From positions 1-16,510 of the forward strand of contig CAMPKU010000081.1 in the NCBI GenBank assembly GCA_946887385.1: a stretch of 16,510 nucleotides of DNA, given 5' to 3'. Positions 7,365-14,676 of this stretch are shown here, piece by piece (within the stretch, counting starts at the first letter, position 1; each line of letters opens with the position of its first letter). Under the pieces are notes generated by a model, which saw only the letters and a list, made by a program, of their open reading frames with translations, was not told where the DNA came from and made no database searches. Both the position numbers and the translations under genes were made by a program. This stretch comes from an uncultured Gammaproteobacteria bacterium (GTDB lineage: Bacteria > Pseudomonadota > Gammaproteobacteria > Rariloculales > Rariloculaceae).

Positions 7365-7829
7365 ATGGCCAACGAATTCGCGGCGCGCACGAGCGTCGAG
7401 CAAGTCGAAGAAGGCGTGGAGCTCGCGCCGAGGTTCGACGCGGACGGCCTCATTCCCGCCGTCACCACCGATGCCGCCAGCGGCGAGTTGCTGATGGTGG
7501 GGTACATGAACGCCGAGGCGCTGCGCAAAACGATCGAGACCGGCGAAGCCCACTACTTCAGCCGCAGCCGCCAAGTCCTGTGGCACAAGGGCGCGACGAG
7601 CGGCCTCGTGCAGAAAGTCGTGGAGCTCATGATCGACGACGATCAGGACTGCGTATGGCTGAAGGTGCAAGTGGCCGGCGGCGCGAGCTGTCACGTTGGG
7701 TATCGCACTTGCTTCTATCGCCGCATCCCGCTTGGACCCGGAAAAAAGACGCTCGAGCTCACCGAAAAAGAAAAGGTGTTCGACCCGCAGGTCGTCTACG
7801 GCGACGTGCCGAACCCCACGAAGCTCTGA
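7365..7829 (+). CDS. hisI: Phosphoribosyl-AMP cyclohydrolase, variant metal-site type
   Basis: HisI opens the adenine ring of phosphoribosyl-AMP, the third step of histidine synthesis. The 154 residues show [14 protein letters not shown] (24-37), YMNAEAL (47-53), [17 protein letters not shown] (64-80) and [15 protein letters not shown] (105-119), all typical of the enzyme. It is monofunctional, with no HisE domain. The metal-binding segment reads DDDQDC (91-96), where most proteobacterial enzymes have DCDxD. The first zinc Cys is thus replaced by Asp92, with a Cys at 96 instead, while Cys109 and Cys116 are kept. The tail ending in [10 protein letters not shown] is longer than in E. coli-type HisI. 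Start is ATG 7365, with GTG directly before it at 7362. The gene is isolated from other his genes and stands on the opposite strand to the surrounding cluster. Confidence 0.93.
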   Translation: MANEFAARTSVEQVEEGVELAPRFDADGLIPAVTTDAASGELLMVGYMNAEALRKTIETGEAHYFSRSRQVLWHKGATSGLVQKVVELMIDDDQDCVWLKVQVAGGASCHVGYRTCFYRRIPLGPGKKTLELTEKEKVFDPQVVYGDVPNPTKL

Positions 7830-7926
7830 GCCGTCACCGCTTCGGAACCTGGCCGAGACTGACGGCGTAACCGGCCGCGGCTTACGCTGGCTGAGCGCAT
7901 TGCACCCTTCGCAGCGCGTAGCGGCC
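7830..7926 (+). other. Two predicted RNA hairpins after hisI
   Basis: Directly after the hisI stop, GCCGTCA (7830-7836) pairs perfectly with TGACGGC (7860-7866). A second, larger structure pairs GGCCGC (7873-7878) and, after a four-base bulge, TACGC (7883-7887) with GCGTAGCGGCC (7916-7926), with inner GCTG/CAGC pairs. Neither is followed by a run of T, so they are not classic intrinsic terminators. They may be a weak transcription end for hisI or a structured leader for the small ORF at 8041. No known riboswitch class was recognised, and the rest up to 8027 holds nothing else I can name. Confidence 0.35.
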
Positions 7927-8027
7927 CTGTCGCCAAACGCCAACACGTCGCGCTCGCGAGAGACGAAGCGGAAGATGCACGGCGCTGTAACCGCTCCGTC
8001 ATGCGCCGCACTTGCGATGCGCACCAC

Positions 8028-8035
8028 AAGGAGGT
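8028..8035 (+). promoter_or_regulatory. Near-perfect Shine-Dalgarno sequence
   Basis: AAGGAGGT is complementary to the 3' end of 16S rRNA over all eight bases and ends five bases before ATG 8041. It is the strongest ribosome binding site seen in the window, since most genes here have weak ones, and it is the main reason to treat the following small ORF as real. Confidence 0.7.
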
Positions 8036-8040
8036 AACAC

Positions 8041-8208
8041 ATGCGTAAGGACACGCCCGATTTCTTTCCGCGAGTCGAGACCCGTTGGTGGTCCGCTCCC
8101 GCGCGCTTGCGCGCCGCTACGCTCGCGTGGCTGCGCTGCGGTGGCTCCCACCGCGGCCTGTCGAACGATTCCTGGCTGCGACAGCCGCCGGCCGGCATCC
8201 GCGCGTAA
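8041..8208 (+). CDS. Small unrecognised 55-residue ORF
   Basis: ATG at 8041 begins a 55-codon frame ending in TAA at 8206-8208, placed at ideal distance from AAGGAGGT. The product starts MRKDTPDFFPRVETRWW, continues with a short amphipathic or hydrophobic stretch (residues 21-32, ARLRAATLAWLR), and ends in a Trp-, Pro- and Gly-containing tail. It has five Trp, nine Arg and one Cys, so it would be strongly basic. I recognise no family. It has no clear signal peptide or transmembrane segment. It lies 211 bases after hisI on the same strand and converges on the HExxH gene 30 bases away. It could be a genuine small protein, a leader peptide, or a chance ORF in GC-rich DNA; the ribosome binding site favours translation. 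Confidence 0.45.
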   Translation: MRKDTPDFFPRVETRWWSAPARLRAATLAWLRCGGSHRGLSNDSWLRQPPAGIRA

Positions 8209-8231
8209 CCGCGCGAGCAAAGCGCGATCGA

Positions 8232-8247
8232 CTGCGCTTCAGCGCAG
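8232..8247. terminator. Perfect inverted repeat at the stop codon of the HExxH gene, possible weak terminator
   Basis: CTGCGCT (8232-8238) and AGCGCAG (8241-8247) form a perfect inverted repeat separated by two bases. The minus-strand stop codon (8239-8241) sits at its tip. There is no following T-run on either strand. The repeat lies between the convergent small ORF and the HExxH gene, so it could act as a bidirectional, inefficient terminator or an mRNA-end stabiliser. Confidence 0.3.
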
Positions 8248-8751
8248 CTTCCAGGTGAGCTGTTGCTGCGCGTCGATGAGATGGTGCGCGAGCAACCAGT
8301 TGCGGGCGAAGGTGCCGTCACCTTCAAGCCACGCGCGCGCGGACCCTTCGCGAAAGCTGTAGCCCCACGCGTCCATGTCGCGCACGCAGCGCTCGGCGCC
8401 GAAGCCGGTGAGGCGCTCGGCCAGCAGCACTTGCAGATAGCAAACGGCGCACTCTTCGTCGTCGTTGCCACCGGCGTCCGTGGCGAGCGCGGTGCGGCGC
8501 TCGCTGCTCATACACACGTAGTGACTGAGCTCGTGCAGCAGCGAGTGCGCCGGCGTATCGGCGCGCGCGTACACGCTCGCGCCAAGCAGGCCGGCCTCGG
8601 CTTCACCCCAATACGAGCCTGGAATGGCCTCGCCGCCCGGCACGTAAACGAGCCGCGCGCCATAGGCGGCGAGCAACCGGTCCACTTCGCGGCGATCGAG
8701 GTCGCAAACCGCGACGACGGGCGCGGCGGCAGCAGCGGCCACGGCGCGCAT
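8239..8751 (-). CDS. Uncharacterised HExxH (putative zinc metallopeptidase-like) protein
   Basis: The 170-residue product carries HSLLHELSHYVC, with the zincin core HELSH at 73-77. Acidic residues at 98-100 (DEE), about 23 residues later, could supply a third zinc ligand in gluzincin fashion. CAVC at 101-104 and Cys80 and Cys122 add further potential metal or disulfide ligands. A conserved-looking block near 126-150 (MDAWGYSFREG and GTFARNWLLAHHL) follows. The N-terminus has a short Ala-rich hydrophobic stretch but no convincing signal peptide. Its ATG begins immediately after the lptE stop (TAGATG), so it is almost certainly translated from the same mRNA as lptE. I infer a zinc-dependent hydrolase; the substrate is unknown, and a role in envelope assembly is suggested only by the neighbour. 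Confidence 0.8.
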   Translation of the reverse strand: MRAVAAAAAAPVVAVCDLDRREVDRLLAAYGARLVYVPGGEAIPGSYWGEAEAGLLGASVYARADTPAHSLLHELSHYVCMSSERRTALATDAGGNDDEECAVCYLQVLLAERLTGFGAERCVRDMDAWGYSFREGSARAWLEGDGTFARNWLLAHHLIDAQQQLTWKLR

Positions 8752-9318
8752 CTAGCGGGCCGGCAGCGCCGCCGTCACGCCGCGCGCTTGAATGCGCTGC
8801 AGCACGCGGCGCGCCAGTTCCTCGGCGAGCGCACGGCGCAAGATTTCTTCCTCGGCCGCCTTCGCGAGCACCTGCGTCTCGTCGTAGGTGTAGGCGCGCG
8901 TCACGGCGAGCGACTCGTTCGTGATCAAGCTCTCGGTGCCCACGCGCAGCGAGAACGTAACGGCGTAGTACACCTCGTACTCGCGCGGAATGTTGCGCGC
9001 CGATACCGACAGCACGCGCTGCCCCGTCTCATCGGCAATGATGTCGAGCACCGCGGCGTCGTCGGCCGGCGCCGTGAGCACCTCGGCGCCCCTGCGCTCG
9101 AGCACGTCGGTCAACGAGACGAGGAAGTCCGAATGCGGGCGCTCGGTGTCGACGTACGTGCGCGCCATCCCCTGCGGCAACGTGCCCGTGCCCTGCAGCT
9201 GAAATCCGCAGCCGGCCGCCGCGAGCGACGCAGCCGCGGCAAGCGACGCGCGCAAGCCACCGAAAACGGCGCGAAAGCGCAAGAACTGTTGTATTCGACG
9301 CACGTACAGAGGCCTCAT
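8752..9318 (-). CDS. lptE: LPS-assembly lipoprotein LptE
   Basis: LptE is the outer-membrane lipoprotein that plugs and assists the LptD translocon inserting LPS into the outer leaflet. From ATG 9318 the product has 188 residues, close to E. coli (193). It has a basic N-terminus, then an Ala/Leu core and lipobox AAGC with lipidated Cys37, followed by GFQLQG, the typical mature start of this family. The mature part contains PREYEVYYAVTFSLR (about 111-125), matching the conserved beta-strand region. The leader before the Cys is long; an internal TTG at codon 22 would give a more typical 15-residue signal. The start is 37 bases from divergent leuS, whereas in E. coli leuS lies upstream on the same strand. 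Confidence 0.92.
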   Translation of the reverse strand: MRPLYVRRIQQFLRFRAVFGGLRASLAAAASLAAAGCGFQLQGTGTLPQGMARTYVDTERPHSDFLVSLTDVLERRGAEVLTAPADDAAVLDIIADETGQRVLSVSARNIPREYEVYYAVTFSLRVGTESLITNESLAVTRAYTYDETQVLAKAAEEEILRRALAEELARRVLQRIQARGVTAALPAR

Positions 9319-9355
9319 GGCAGAATAACCCGCGATTCGTAGCTTACACCGCGTC

Positions 9356-11902
9356 ATGGCCGCTTATCCCTTCAAGCAGATCGAGACGAAATGGCAGGCC
9401 CACTGGGAGAGCCAGGCCACGTTTCGCGTGCCCGAACGTCCCGACACGTCCAAACCGAAGTACTACGTGCTCGACATGTTTCCGTATCCGTCGGGCGACG
9501 GGCTGCACGTTGGGCACCCCGAAGGCTACACGGCATCGGACATCGTGGCGCGCTACAAGCGCATGCGCGGCTTCAACGTGCTGCACCCGATGGGCTGGGA
9601 CGCGTTCGGTCTGCCCGCCGAGCAATACGCGCTGAAGACCGGCACGCATCCGCGCATCACCACGGAGCGCAACATCCGGCGCTTCCGCGAGCAGCTGAAG
9701 GCGCTCGGCTTCTCGTACGACTGGCAGCGCGAGGTGAACACCACCGATCCCGCTTACTACAAGTGGACGCAGTGGATCGTGAAGCAGCTCTTCGAGCGCG
9801 GCCTGGCGTACCAGGAAGAGCTGCCCGTGTGGTGGTGCCCCGAGCTCGGCACCACGCTCGCGAACGAAGAGGTCATCGACGGCAAATCCGAGGTCGGCGG
9901 CTACGCGTGCGTGCGCCGGCCGCTGCGCCAGTGGGTGCTCAAGATCACCGAGTACGCCGACGCGCTGCTCGAAGGGCTCGACGCGCTCGATTGGCCGAGC
10001 AGCACGAAGGAGATGCAGCGCAACTGGATCGGCCGCAGCGAAGGCGCCGAGATCGACTTCGCCGTGGCCTTACATCCTTCAGTGAAGCTGCGCGTGTTCA
10101 CGACCCGTCCCGACACGCTGTTCGGCGCCACGTACATGGTGCTGGCACCCGAGCACGAGTACGTGGCGACGCTCACTGCTCCGGAGCAACGTTCCGCCGT
10201 CGAGGCATACCGCAATGCCGCCTCCCGCAAGAGCGAGCTCGAGCGCACCGAGCTGCAAAAAGACAAGACCGGCGTGTTCACGGGCGCCTACGCCGTGAAC
10301 CCCGCCACGGGCGGCGAGATTCCGATTTGGATCGCCGACTACGTGCTCGCCGGTTACGGCACGGGCGCGATCATGGCGGTGCCCGCGCAAGATCAGCGCG
10401 ACTTCGAGTTCGCCGAAAAATTCGGTCTGCCGGTGATCCGCACCGTGCAGCCGCCGGCCGACTTCGACGGCAAGAGCGCCTGGCTCGGCGACGGCGTTGT
10501 CATCAACAGCGGCTTCTTGAACGGCCAGAACGTCGAGCAGGCCAAAGCGGCGATGATCGACTGGCTCGAGCGCGAAGGGTACGGCGAACGCCGCGTGAAC
10601 TACCGGCTGCGCGATTGGCTGTTCTCGCGCCAACGCTATTGGGGCGAGCCGTTTCCCATCGTGTTCGTCGACGGCCAACCGCAAACGGTGCCCGACGGTG
10701 AGCTGCCCGTGCGGCTGCCGGAGCTCGAGGATTTCAAGCCGAGCGGGTCGCCCGAAGGCCCGCTCGCGAAAGCCGGCGCCTGGCTTCACACCGTGGACCC
10801 GGAAACCGGCAAGCCGGCGCGCCGCGAAACGAACACGATGCCGCAGTGGGCCGGCTCATGCTGGTACTACCTGCGGTTCATCGATCCGCACAACGCCGAG
10901 CGTCTCGTGGATCCGAAGCTCGAGAAGTACTGGATGCCCGTGGATTTGTACATCGGCGGCTCCGAGCATGCCGTGCTGCATCTGCTCTATGCGCGGTTCT
11001 GGCACAAAGTTCTGCATGACGCCGGCGTCGTCTCCACGCCGGAGCCGTTCGTGAAGCTTGTGCACCAAGGCATCATTTTGGGTGAGCTCGAGTTCACCTT
11101 GGACGGGCAGCGCTACACCGAGGAGCAAGTCGAGAAGCAAGGCGACCGGTTCGTGCTGCGCGACCGGCCCGACGTCGCCGTCGAAGCGCGCGCCTACAAG
11201 ATGAGCAAGAGCCGCGGCAACGTCGTCAACCCCGATGAGATCATCGGGCGCTACGGCGCCGACGCGTTCCGGCTCTACGAGATGTTCTTGGGGCCGCTCG
11301 AGCAGGTGAAGCCGTGGAACACCCGCGGCGTCGAGGGCACGTATCGATTCTTGAACCGCGTGTGGCGCCTCGTCGCCGGCGCAGAGGCCGACGAGGGCGG
11401 CAACGCGCCGGCGCTGGCCGACACGGCGCCCACGCGCGAGCAACAGCGCTCCGTGCATCAGGCGATCGCGAAGGTTACGGACGACATCGAAGCCATGCGC
11501 TTCAACACGGCCATCTCGGCGCTGATGGAGCTCACCAACGCCATGTACAAGTGGCCGCACGTGCCGCGCGCCTCGGCCGAGACGCTCGTGCTGCTCTTGG
11601 CGCCGCTTGCGCCCCACCTGGCCGAAGAGCTCTGGGAGCGGCTCGGCCACGGCGAGTCGCTGGCCTACCATGCGTGGCCCGTCGCGGACCCCGAGCTGCT
11701 CAAAGCCGACGTGCTCGAGATTCCCGTGCAGGTCAACGGCAAAGTCCGCGGCAAGATCTCCGTGCCCGCCGACGCACATGAGAGCGACGTCATCGAAATC
11801 GCCAAGGCCGATCAGAACGTCGGTAAACACCTGGCCGGACAAAGCGTGAAGCGCGCGATCTACGTGCGCGGCCGCATCGTGAACTTCGTCGTCGGCAGCT
11901 AA
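9356..11902 (+). CDS. leuS: Leucyl-tRNA synthetase of non-gammaproteobacterial type
   Basis: LeuRS charges tRNA-Leu and edits mischarged tRNA. The 848 residues contain [14 protein letters not shown] (41-54, HIGH as HVGH), the editing-domain threonine motif TTRPDT (249-254), [11 protein letters not shown] (333-343) and KMSKS (615-619). Several segments match the type common in Planctomycetes, Bacteroidetes and Verrucomicrobia: HPEGYTASD after [27 protein letters not shown] and [18 protein letters not shown]. coli has quite different sequences at these places. In the editing site the usual HDQRD reads QDQRD, with Gln345 for His. The zinc-finger cysteines of the E. coli protein are not present. 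The ATG at 9356 is preceded by no good ribosome binding site. The gene is inverted relative to the cluster and followed after eight bases by a glycosyltransferase gene. Confidence 0.97.
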   Translation: MAAYPFKQIETKWQAHWESQATFRVPERPDTSKPKYYVLDMFPYPSGDGLHVGHPEGYTASDIVARYKRMRGFNVLHPMGWDAFGLPAEQYALKTGTHPRITTERNIRRFREQLKALGFSYDWQREVNTTDPAYYKWTQWIVKQLFERGLAYQEELPVWWCPELGTTLANEEVIDGKSEVGGYACVRRPLRQWVLKITEYADALLEGLDALDWPSSTKEMQRNWIGRSEGAEIDFAVALHPSVKLRVFTTRPDTLFGATYMVLAPEHEYVATLTAPEQRSAVEAYRNAASRKSELERTELQKDKTGVFTGAYAVNPATGGEIPIWIADYVLAGYGTGAIMAVPAQDQRDFEFAEKFGLPVIRTVQPPADFDGKSAWLGDGVVINSGFLNGQNVEQAKAAMIDWLEREGYGERRVNYRLRDWLFSRQRYWGEPFPIVFVDGQPQTVPDGELPVRLPELEDFKPSGSPEGPLAKAGAWLHTVDPETGKPARRETNTMPQWAGSCWYYLRFIDPHNAERLVDPKLEKYWMPVDLYIGGSEHAVLHLLYARFWHKVLHDAGVVSTPEPFVKLVHQGIILGELEFTLDGQRYTEEQVEKQGDRFVLRDRPDVAVEARAYKMSKSRGNVVNPDEIIGRYGADAFRLYEMFLGPLEQVKPWNTRGVEGTYRFLNRVWRLVAGAEADEGGNAPALADTAPTREQQRSVHQAIAKVTDDIEAMRFNTAISALMELTNAMYKWPHVPRASAETLVLLLAPLAPHLAEELWERLGHGESLAYHAWPVADPELLKADVLEIPVQVNGKVRGKISVPADAHESDVIEIAKADQNVGKHLAGQSVKRAIYVRGRIVNFVVGS

Positions 11903-11910
11903 CGCCGGCC

Positions 11911-13206
11911 ATGGCCAGCCGCATCGTCATCGCGTGCTGGGGCTCGCACGGCGACCTGTTCCCCTACATCGGGCTCGCGCTCGCACTGAAGCGGCACGGC
12001 CATCACCCGGTGATCGCCACCAACGTGGGCTACCGCGGCGAGGTCGAGCGCGAAGGCATCGAGCTCGTGGAGGCCGGCCCGCCGATCGATCCGAATGCGC
12101 CGAATGCGCTCGAGCTCTACGAGCGGGTGATGGATCCCGTCAAAGGCAGCGAGGTCATCGTCCGCGAGCTGCTGATGCCGAAGCTGCGGGAAACGTACGA
12201 GCAGTTGCGCTCCGCCGTCGCGGGCGCCGACCTGCTCGTGACGCATCCGATCACGTACGCCGGACCGATCGTGGCCGAGCATGCCCGTTTGCCGTGGCTC
12301 TCGACGGTGCTCGCGCCGCTGTCGCTTTTCTCGGCCCGCGACCCGGCCGTGCTGCCTACCGCGCCGCGCTTGAACGACTTGCCGATCCTCGGCCCGTGGC
12401 TTGCGCGGACGATCTTGCGGCTGGCCCGACCCACGCTGCGGCGCTGGGTGCAGCCCGTGGCGGTCTTGCGCGCCGAGCTCGGCCTTCCGCCGGGCGGGCA
12501 TCCGCTGATGGAGGGCCAGTTCTCGCCGCACGGAACGCTCGCGTTGTTCTCGCGCGTGCTCGCCACGCCGCAACCCGACTGGCCGCCGAACGTCACCGTT
12601 GCCGGCACGGTGCTCTACAACGGCTCCGAGCCGCTATCGTCCGAGCTCGAAGCGTTCCTGGCGGCCGGCGAGCCGCCCGTCGTGTTCACGCTCGGCACGT
12701 CGGCCGTCGGCGCGGCCGGCGGCTTCTACCGCGAGAGTGCGGCCGCTGCGGCGAAGCTGGGCGTGCGCGCCGTGCTGCTCACGGGCGGCTTCGCGCGCAA
12801 CCGGCCCCAGAGCCTGCCGCCGAGCATGCTTGCCGTGGACCGCGCGCCGCATCAATGGCTCTTCCCGCGCGCCAGCGCCGTGGTGCACCAGTGCGGCGCT
12901 GGCACCACGGCGCAAGCGCTGCGCGCCGGCCGGCCGGCGCTGCTCGTGCCGCACGGCCACGATCAGTTCGACAATGCGCGGCGTGTTCGCAAGCTCGGAG
13001 TGGCGCGCACGCTATTGCCGAAGGCGTACCGGGCCCCGCGAGTGGCGCATGAGCTCGCGGCACTGCTGCGCGAGCCGCGCTACCGCGAGCGCGCGGCCGC
13101 GGTGTCGATCGTGGTGCGCGAGGAGCGTGGCGCCGAAGCGTCCGTGGCCGTGATCGAGCGGCTGCTGGCTCAGTCGCGCGCCGGGCGCGCGCGCGTGGCC
13201 ACGTAG
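11911..13206 (+). CDS. GT1-family (UGT/MGT, RhlB-like) glycosyltransferase
   Basis: The 431-residue product has a GT-B fold signature. The N-terminal domain begins with RIVIACWGSHGDLFPYIGLALALKRHGH (4-31), the acceptor-side start typical of sterol glucosyltransferase and rhamnosyltransferase relatives. The C-terminal nucleotide-sugar domain holds FTLGTS (259-264) and a PSPG-like box running from APHQWLF (312-318) through HQCGAGTTAQALRAGRPALLVPHGHDQFDNA (326-356). There is no signal peptide or transmembrane helix. The sugar and acceptor (lipid, sterol, hopanoid or secondary metabolite) cannot be told from sequence. It starts eight bases after leuS and is probably co-transcribed with it. Its last 37 bases overlap the convergent lnt gene. 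Confidence 0.9.
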   Translation: MASRIVIACWGSHGDLFPYIGLALALKRHGHHPVIATNVGYRGEVEREGIELVEAGPPIDPNAPNALELYERVMDPVKGSEVIVRELLMPKLRETYEQLRSAVAGADLLVTHPITYAGPIVAEHARLPWLSTVLAPLSLFSARDPAVLPTAPRLNDLPILGPWLARTILRLARPTLRRWVQPVAVLRAELGLPPGGHPLMEGQFSPHGTLALFSRVLATPQPDWPPNVTVAGTVLYNGSEPLSSELEAFLAAGEPPVVFTLGTSAVGAAGGFYRESAAAAAKLGVRAVLLTGGFARNRPQSLPPSMLAVDRAPHQWLFPRASAVVHQCGAGTTAQALRAGRPALLVPHGHDQFDNARRVRKLGVARTLLPKAYRAPRVAHELAALLREPRYRERAAAVSIVVREERGAEASVAVIERLLAQSRAGRARVAT

Positions 13207-14672
13207 ACGACCGCGAGCGCGCCGAACGCCAGCAGCACGACGAGCCAATTGCCGACGCGCGCGTACGGCGTGCTGCCCTCGTAGCCGCGCACGGTGGCCT
13301 TCAGCACGCCCACGCGAAACTGCGGCAACGTGTCTACCAGGCCGCCCTTAGGATCGATGACCGCCGTGACGCCCGTGTTTGCGGCACGCAGCAGGTAGCG
13401 CCCCGCCTCCGCGGCACGCACGCGCGCGATTTGCAGGTGCTGATGCGGAGCAATCGAGTCGCCGAACCACCCGTCGTTGGTCACGTTCACGAGCAACGTG
13501 GCATCGGGCAGATAGTGGAGCTGCTCGGCGCCGAACACGTCCTCGTAACAGATCGTGATTGCCACGCGCTCGCCGGCCACGTCGAACGGCGGCTGGCCGG
13601 CGTCGCCCGGAATCGCGTCTTCCGCAGGCAAGTTCATGTAGCGGATCCAGGAGCGGATGAAATCGGGCACGGGGAAGAACTCGCCGAACGGCACGAGATG
13701 GCGTTTCACGTAGATCTGCCGCTCGTCGGTCAGCGCAATCACGATGTTCTGGAACTCCGCGAGCGTTTCCGCGCCTTCGGGCAGCCGCAGGATTCCGAGC
13801 AGCACGGTGCTGCCCTGCGCATCGGCCGCCTGCTTCACGGCGGCGAGATACTCCCCCACATACTCCAGCAGCGTGGGGATCGCGGCTTCGGGCCAGACCA
13901 CGAGATCGGCGCCTGCGCTCTGCTTCGTGAGCTCCGCGTAGAGGGTCATCATGCCCGGCAGCTGCTCGGGCACGTATTTGTCCTCCTGCGCGATGTTGCC
14001 CTGCGCGAGCGCCACGTCGAGCGCGCGCTCGCGCGGCGTCGTGAACGACTGCGCGCCCGCCGCGAAGCCGCCGAGCCAGACGGCGGCCAGGGCGGCGCCC
14101 GCCACCGCGCGTTCGCGCAGGCTGCCTTGCAGCAGGGTGAGCAGCGCGCCCGCCGTTACCAGCACGGCCAAGCTCATCGCGAGAATGCCTCCGAGCGGCG
14201 CATAGCCCATGAGCCACGTGTCCGTCTGGCTATATCCGGCCGCGAGCCAGCCGAAGCCCGTGAACAACCAGCCGCGCAGCCATTCGGCGAGCACGAACAC
14301 GGCGGGCAGCGTGACGAGCCAGGCAACGGCGCCGCGAGTGCGAAAGAACCGGGCCGCGCTGAATCCTGCAAGCGCCACGAAGCCCGCCAGCACCAGCGTG
14401 AGCCCCACCATCAGCAACAGCGCCAGCGCGATGGGCGCCCCGCCGAACACGCGCACGGCGATGAACGTCCAGTAGGTGCCGAAGCCGAAGCTCGCGCAGC
14501 CGTACACGAAACCGAGCGCGGCCGCGCGGCGTGGCGCGGCGCTGCGCCACACGTAAAACAGCGCCGCGTACGACAGCGGCGCGACCCAGAATTGGTGGAA
14601 GGGGGCGAACGCGAGCGGTAGCACCGCCCCCGCCGCAATGCTGAGCAGGTACTGGGCGCGTGCGGCAATCAA
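13170..14672 (-). CDS. lnt: Apolipoprotein N-acyltransferase
   Basis: Lnt adds the third acyl chain to the N-terminal Cys of outer-membrane lipoproteins in the inner membrane. The 500 residues start with several hydrophobic helices (about 8-205), followed by a periplasmic nitrilase-like domain and a final membrane helix (about 472-493). The catalytic triad is visible: Glu262 in VVWPEAAIPT, Lys323 in YVKRHLVPFGEFFP and Cys375 in AITICYEDVFG. NVTNDGWFGDS near 404-414 is also conserved. The likely start is TTG 14672, four bases after the corC stop, because no ATG lies before residue 88. The 3' end overlaps the convergent glycosyltransferase gene. Lnt acts on lipoproteins such as LptE encoded nearby. 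Confidence 0.97.
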   Translation of the reverse strand: MIAARAQYLLSIAAGAVLPLAFAPFHQFWVAPLSYAALFYVWRSAAPRRAAALGFVYGCASFGFGTYWTFIAVRVFGGAPIALALLLMVGLTLVLAGFVALAGFSAARFFRTRGAVAWLVTLPAVFVLAEWLRGWLFTGFGWLAAGYSQTDTWLMGYAPLGGILAMSLAVLVTAGALLTLLQGSLRERAVAGAALAAVWLGGFAAGAQSFTTPRERALDVALAQGNIAQEDKYVPEQLPGMMTLYAELTKQSAGADLVVWPEAAIPTLLEYVGEYLAAVKQAADAQGSTVLLGILRLPEGAETLAEFQNIVIALTDERQIYVKRHLVPFGEFFPVPDFIRSWIRYMNLPAEDAIPGDAGQPPFDVAGERVAITICYEDVFGAEQLHYLPDATLLVNVTNDGWFGDSIAPHQHLQIARVRAAEAGRYLLRAANTGVTAVIDPKGGLVDTLPQFRVGVLKATVRGYEGSTPYARVGNWLVVLLAFGALAVVYVATRARPARD

Positions 14673-14676
14673 GCGG

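Noticed and set aside
7830..8040. Riboswitch or tRNA in the hisI/small ORF spacer
   Set aside because: Hairpins are present, but no cloverleaf, T-loop sequence or known riboswitch core could be identified by eye.
7329..8471. 380-codon minus-strand open frame spanning hisI and the small ORF
   Set aside because: It covers the well-supported hisI on the other strand and crosses the hairpins and the HExxH gene in another frame; the composition is shadow-like.
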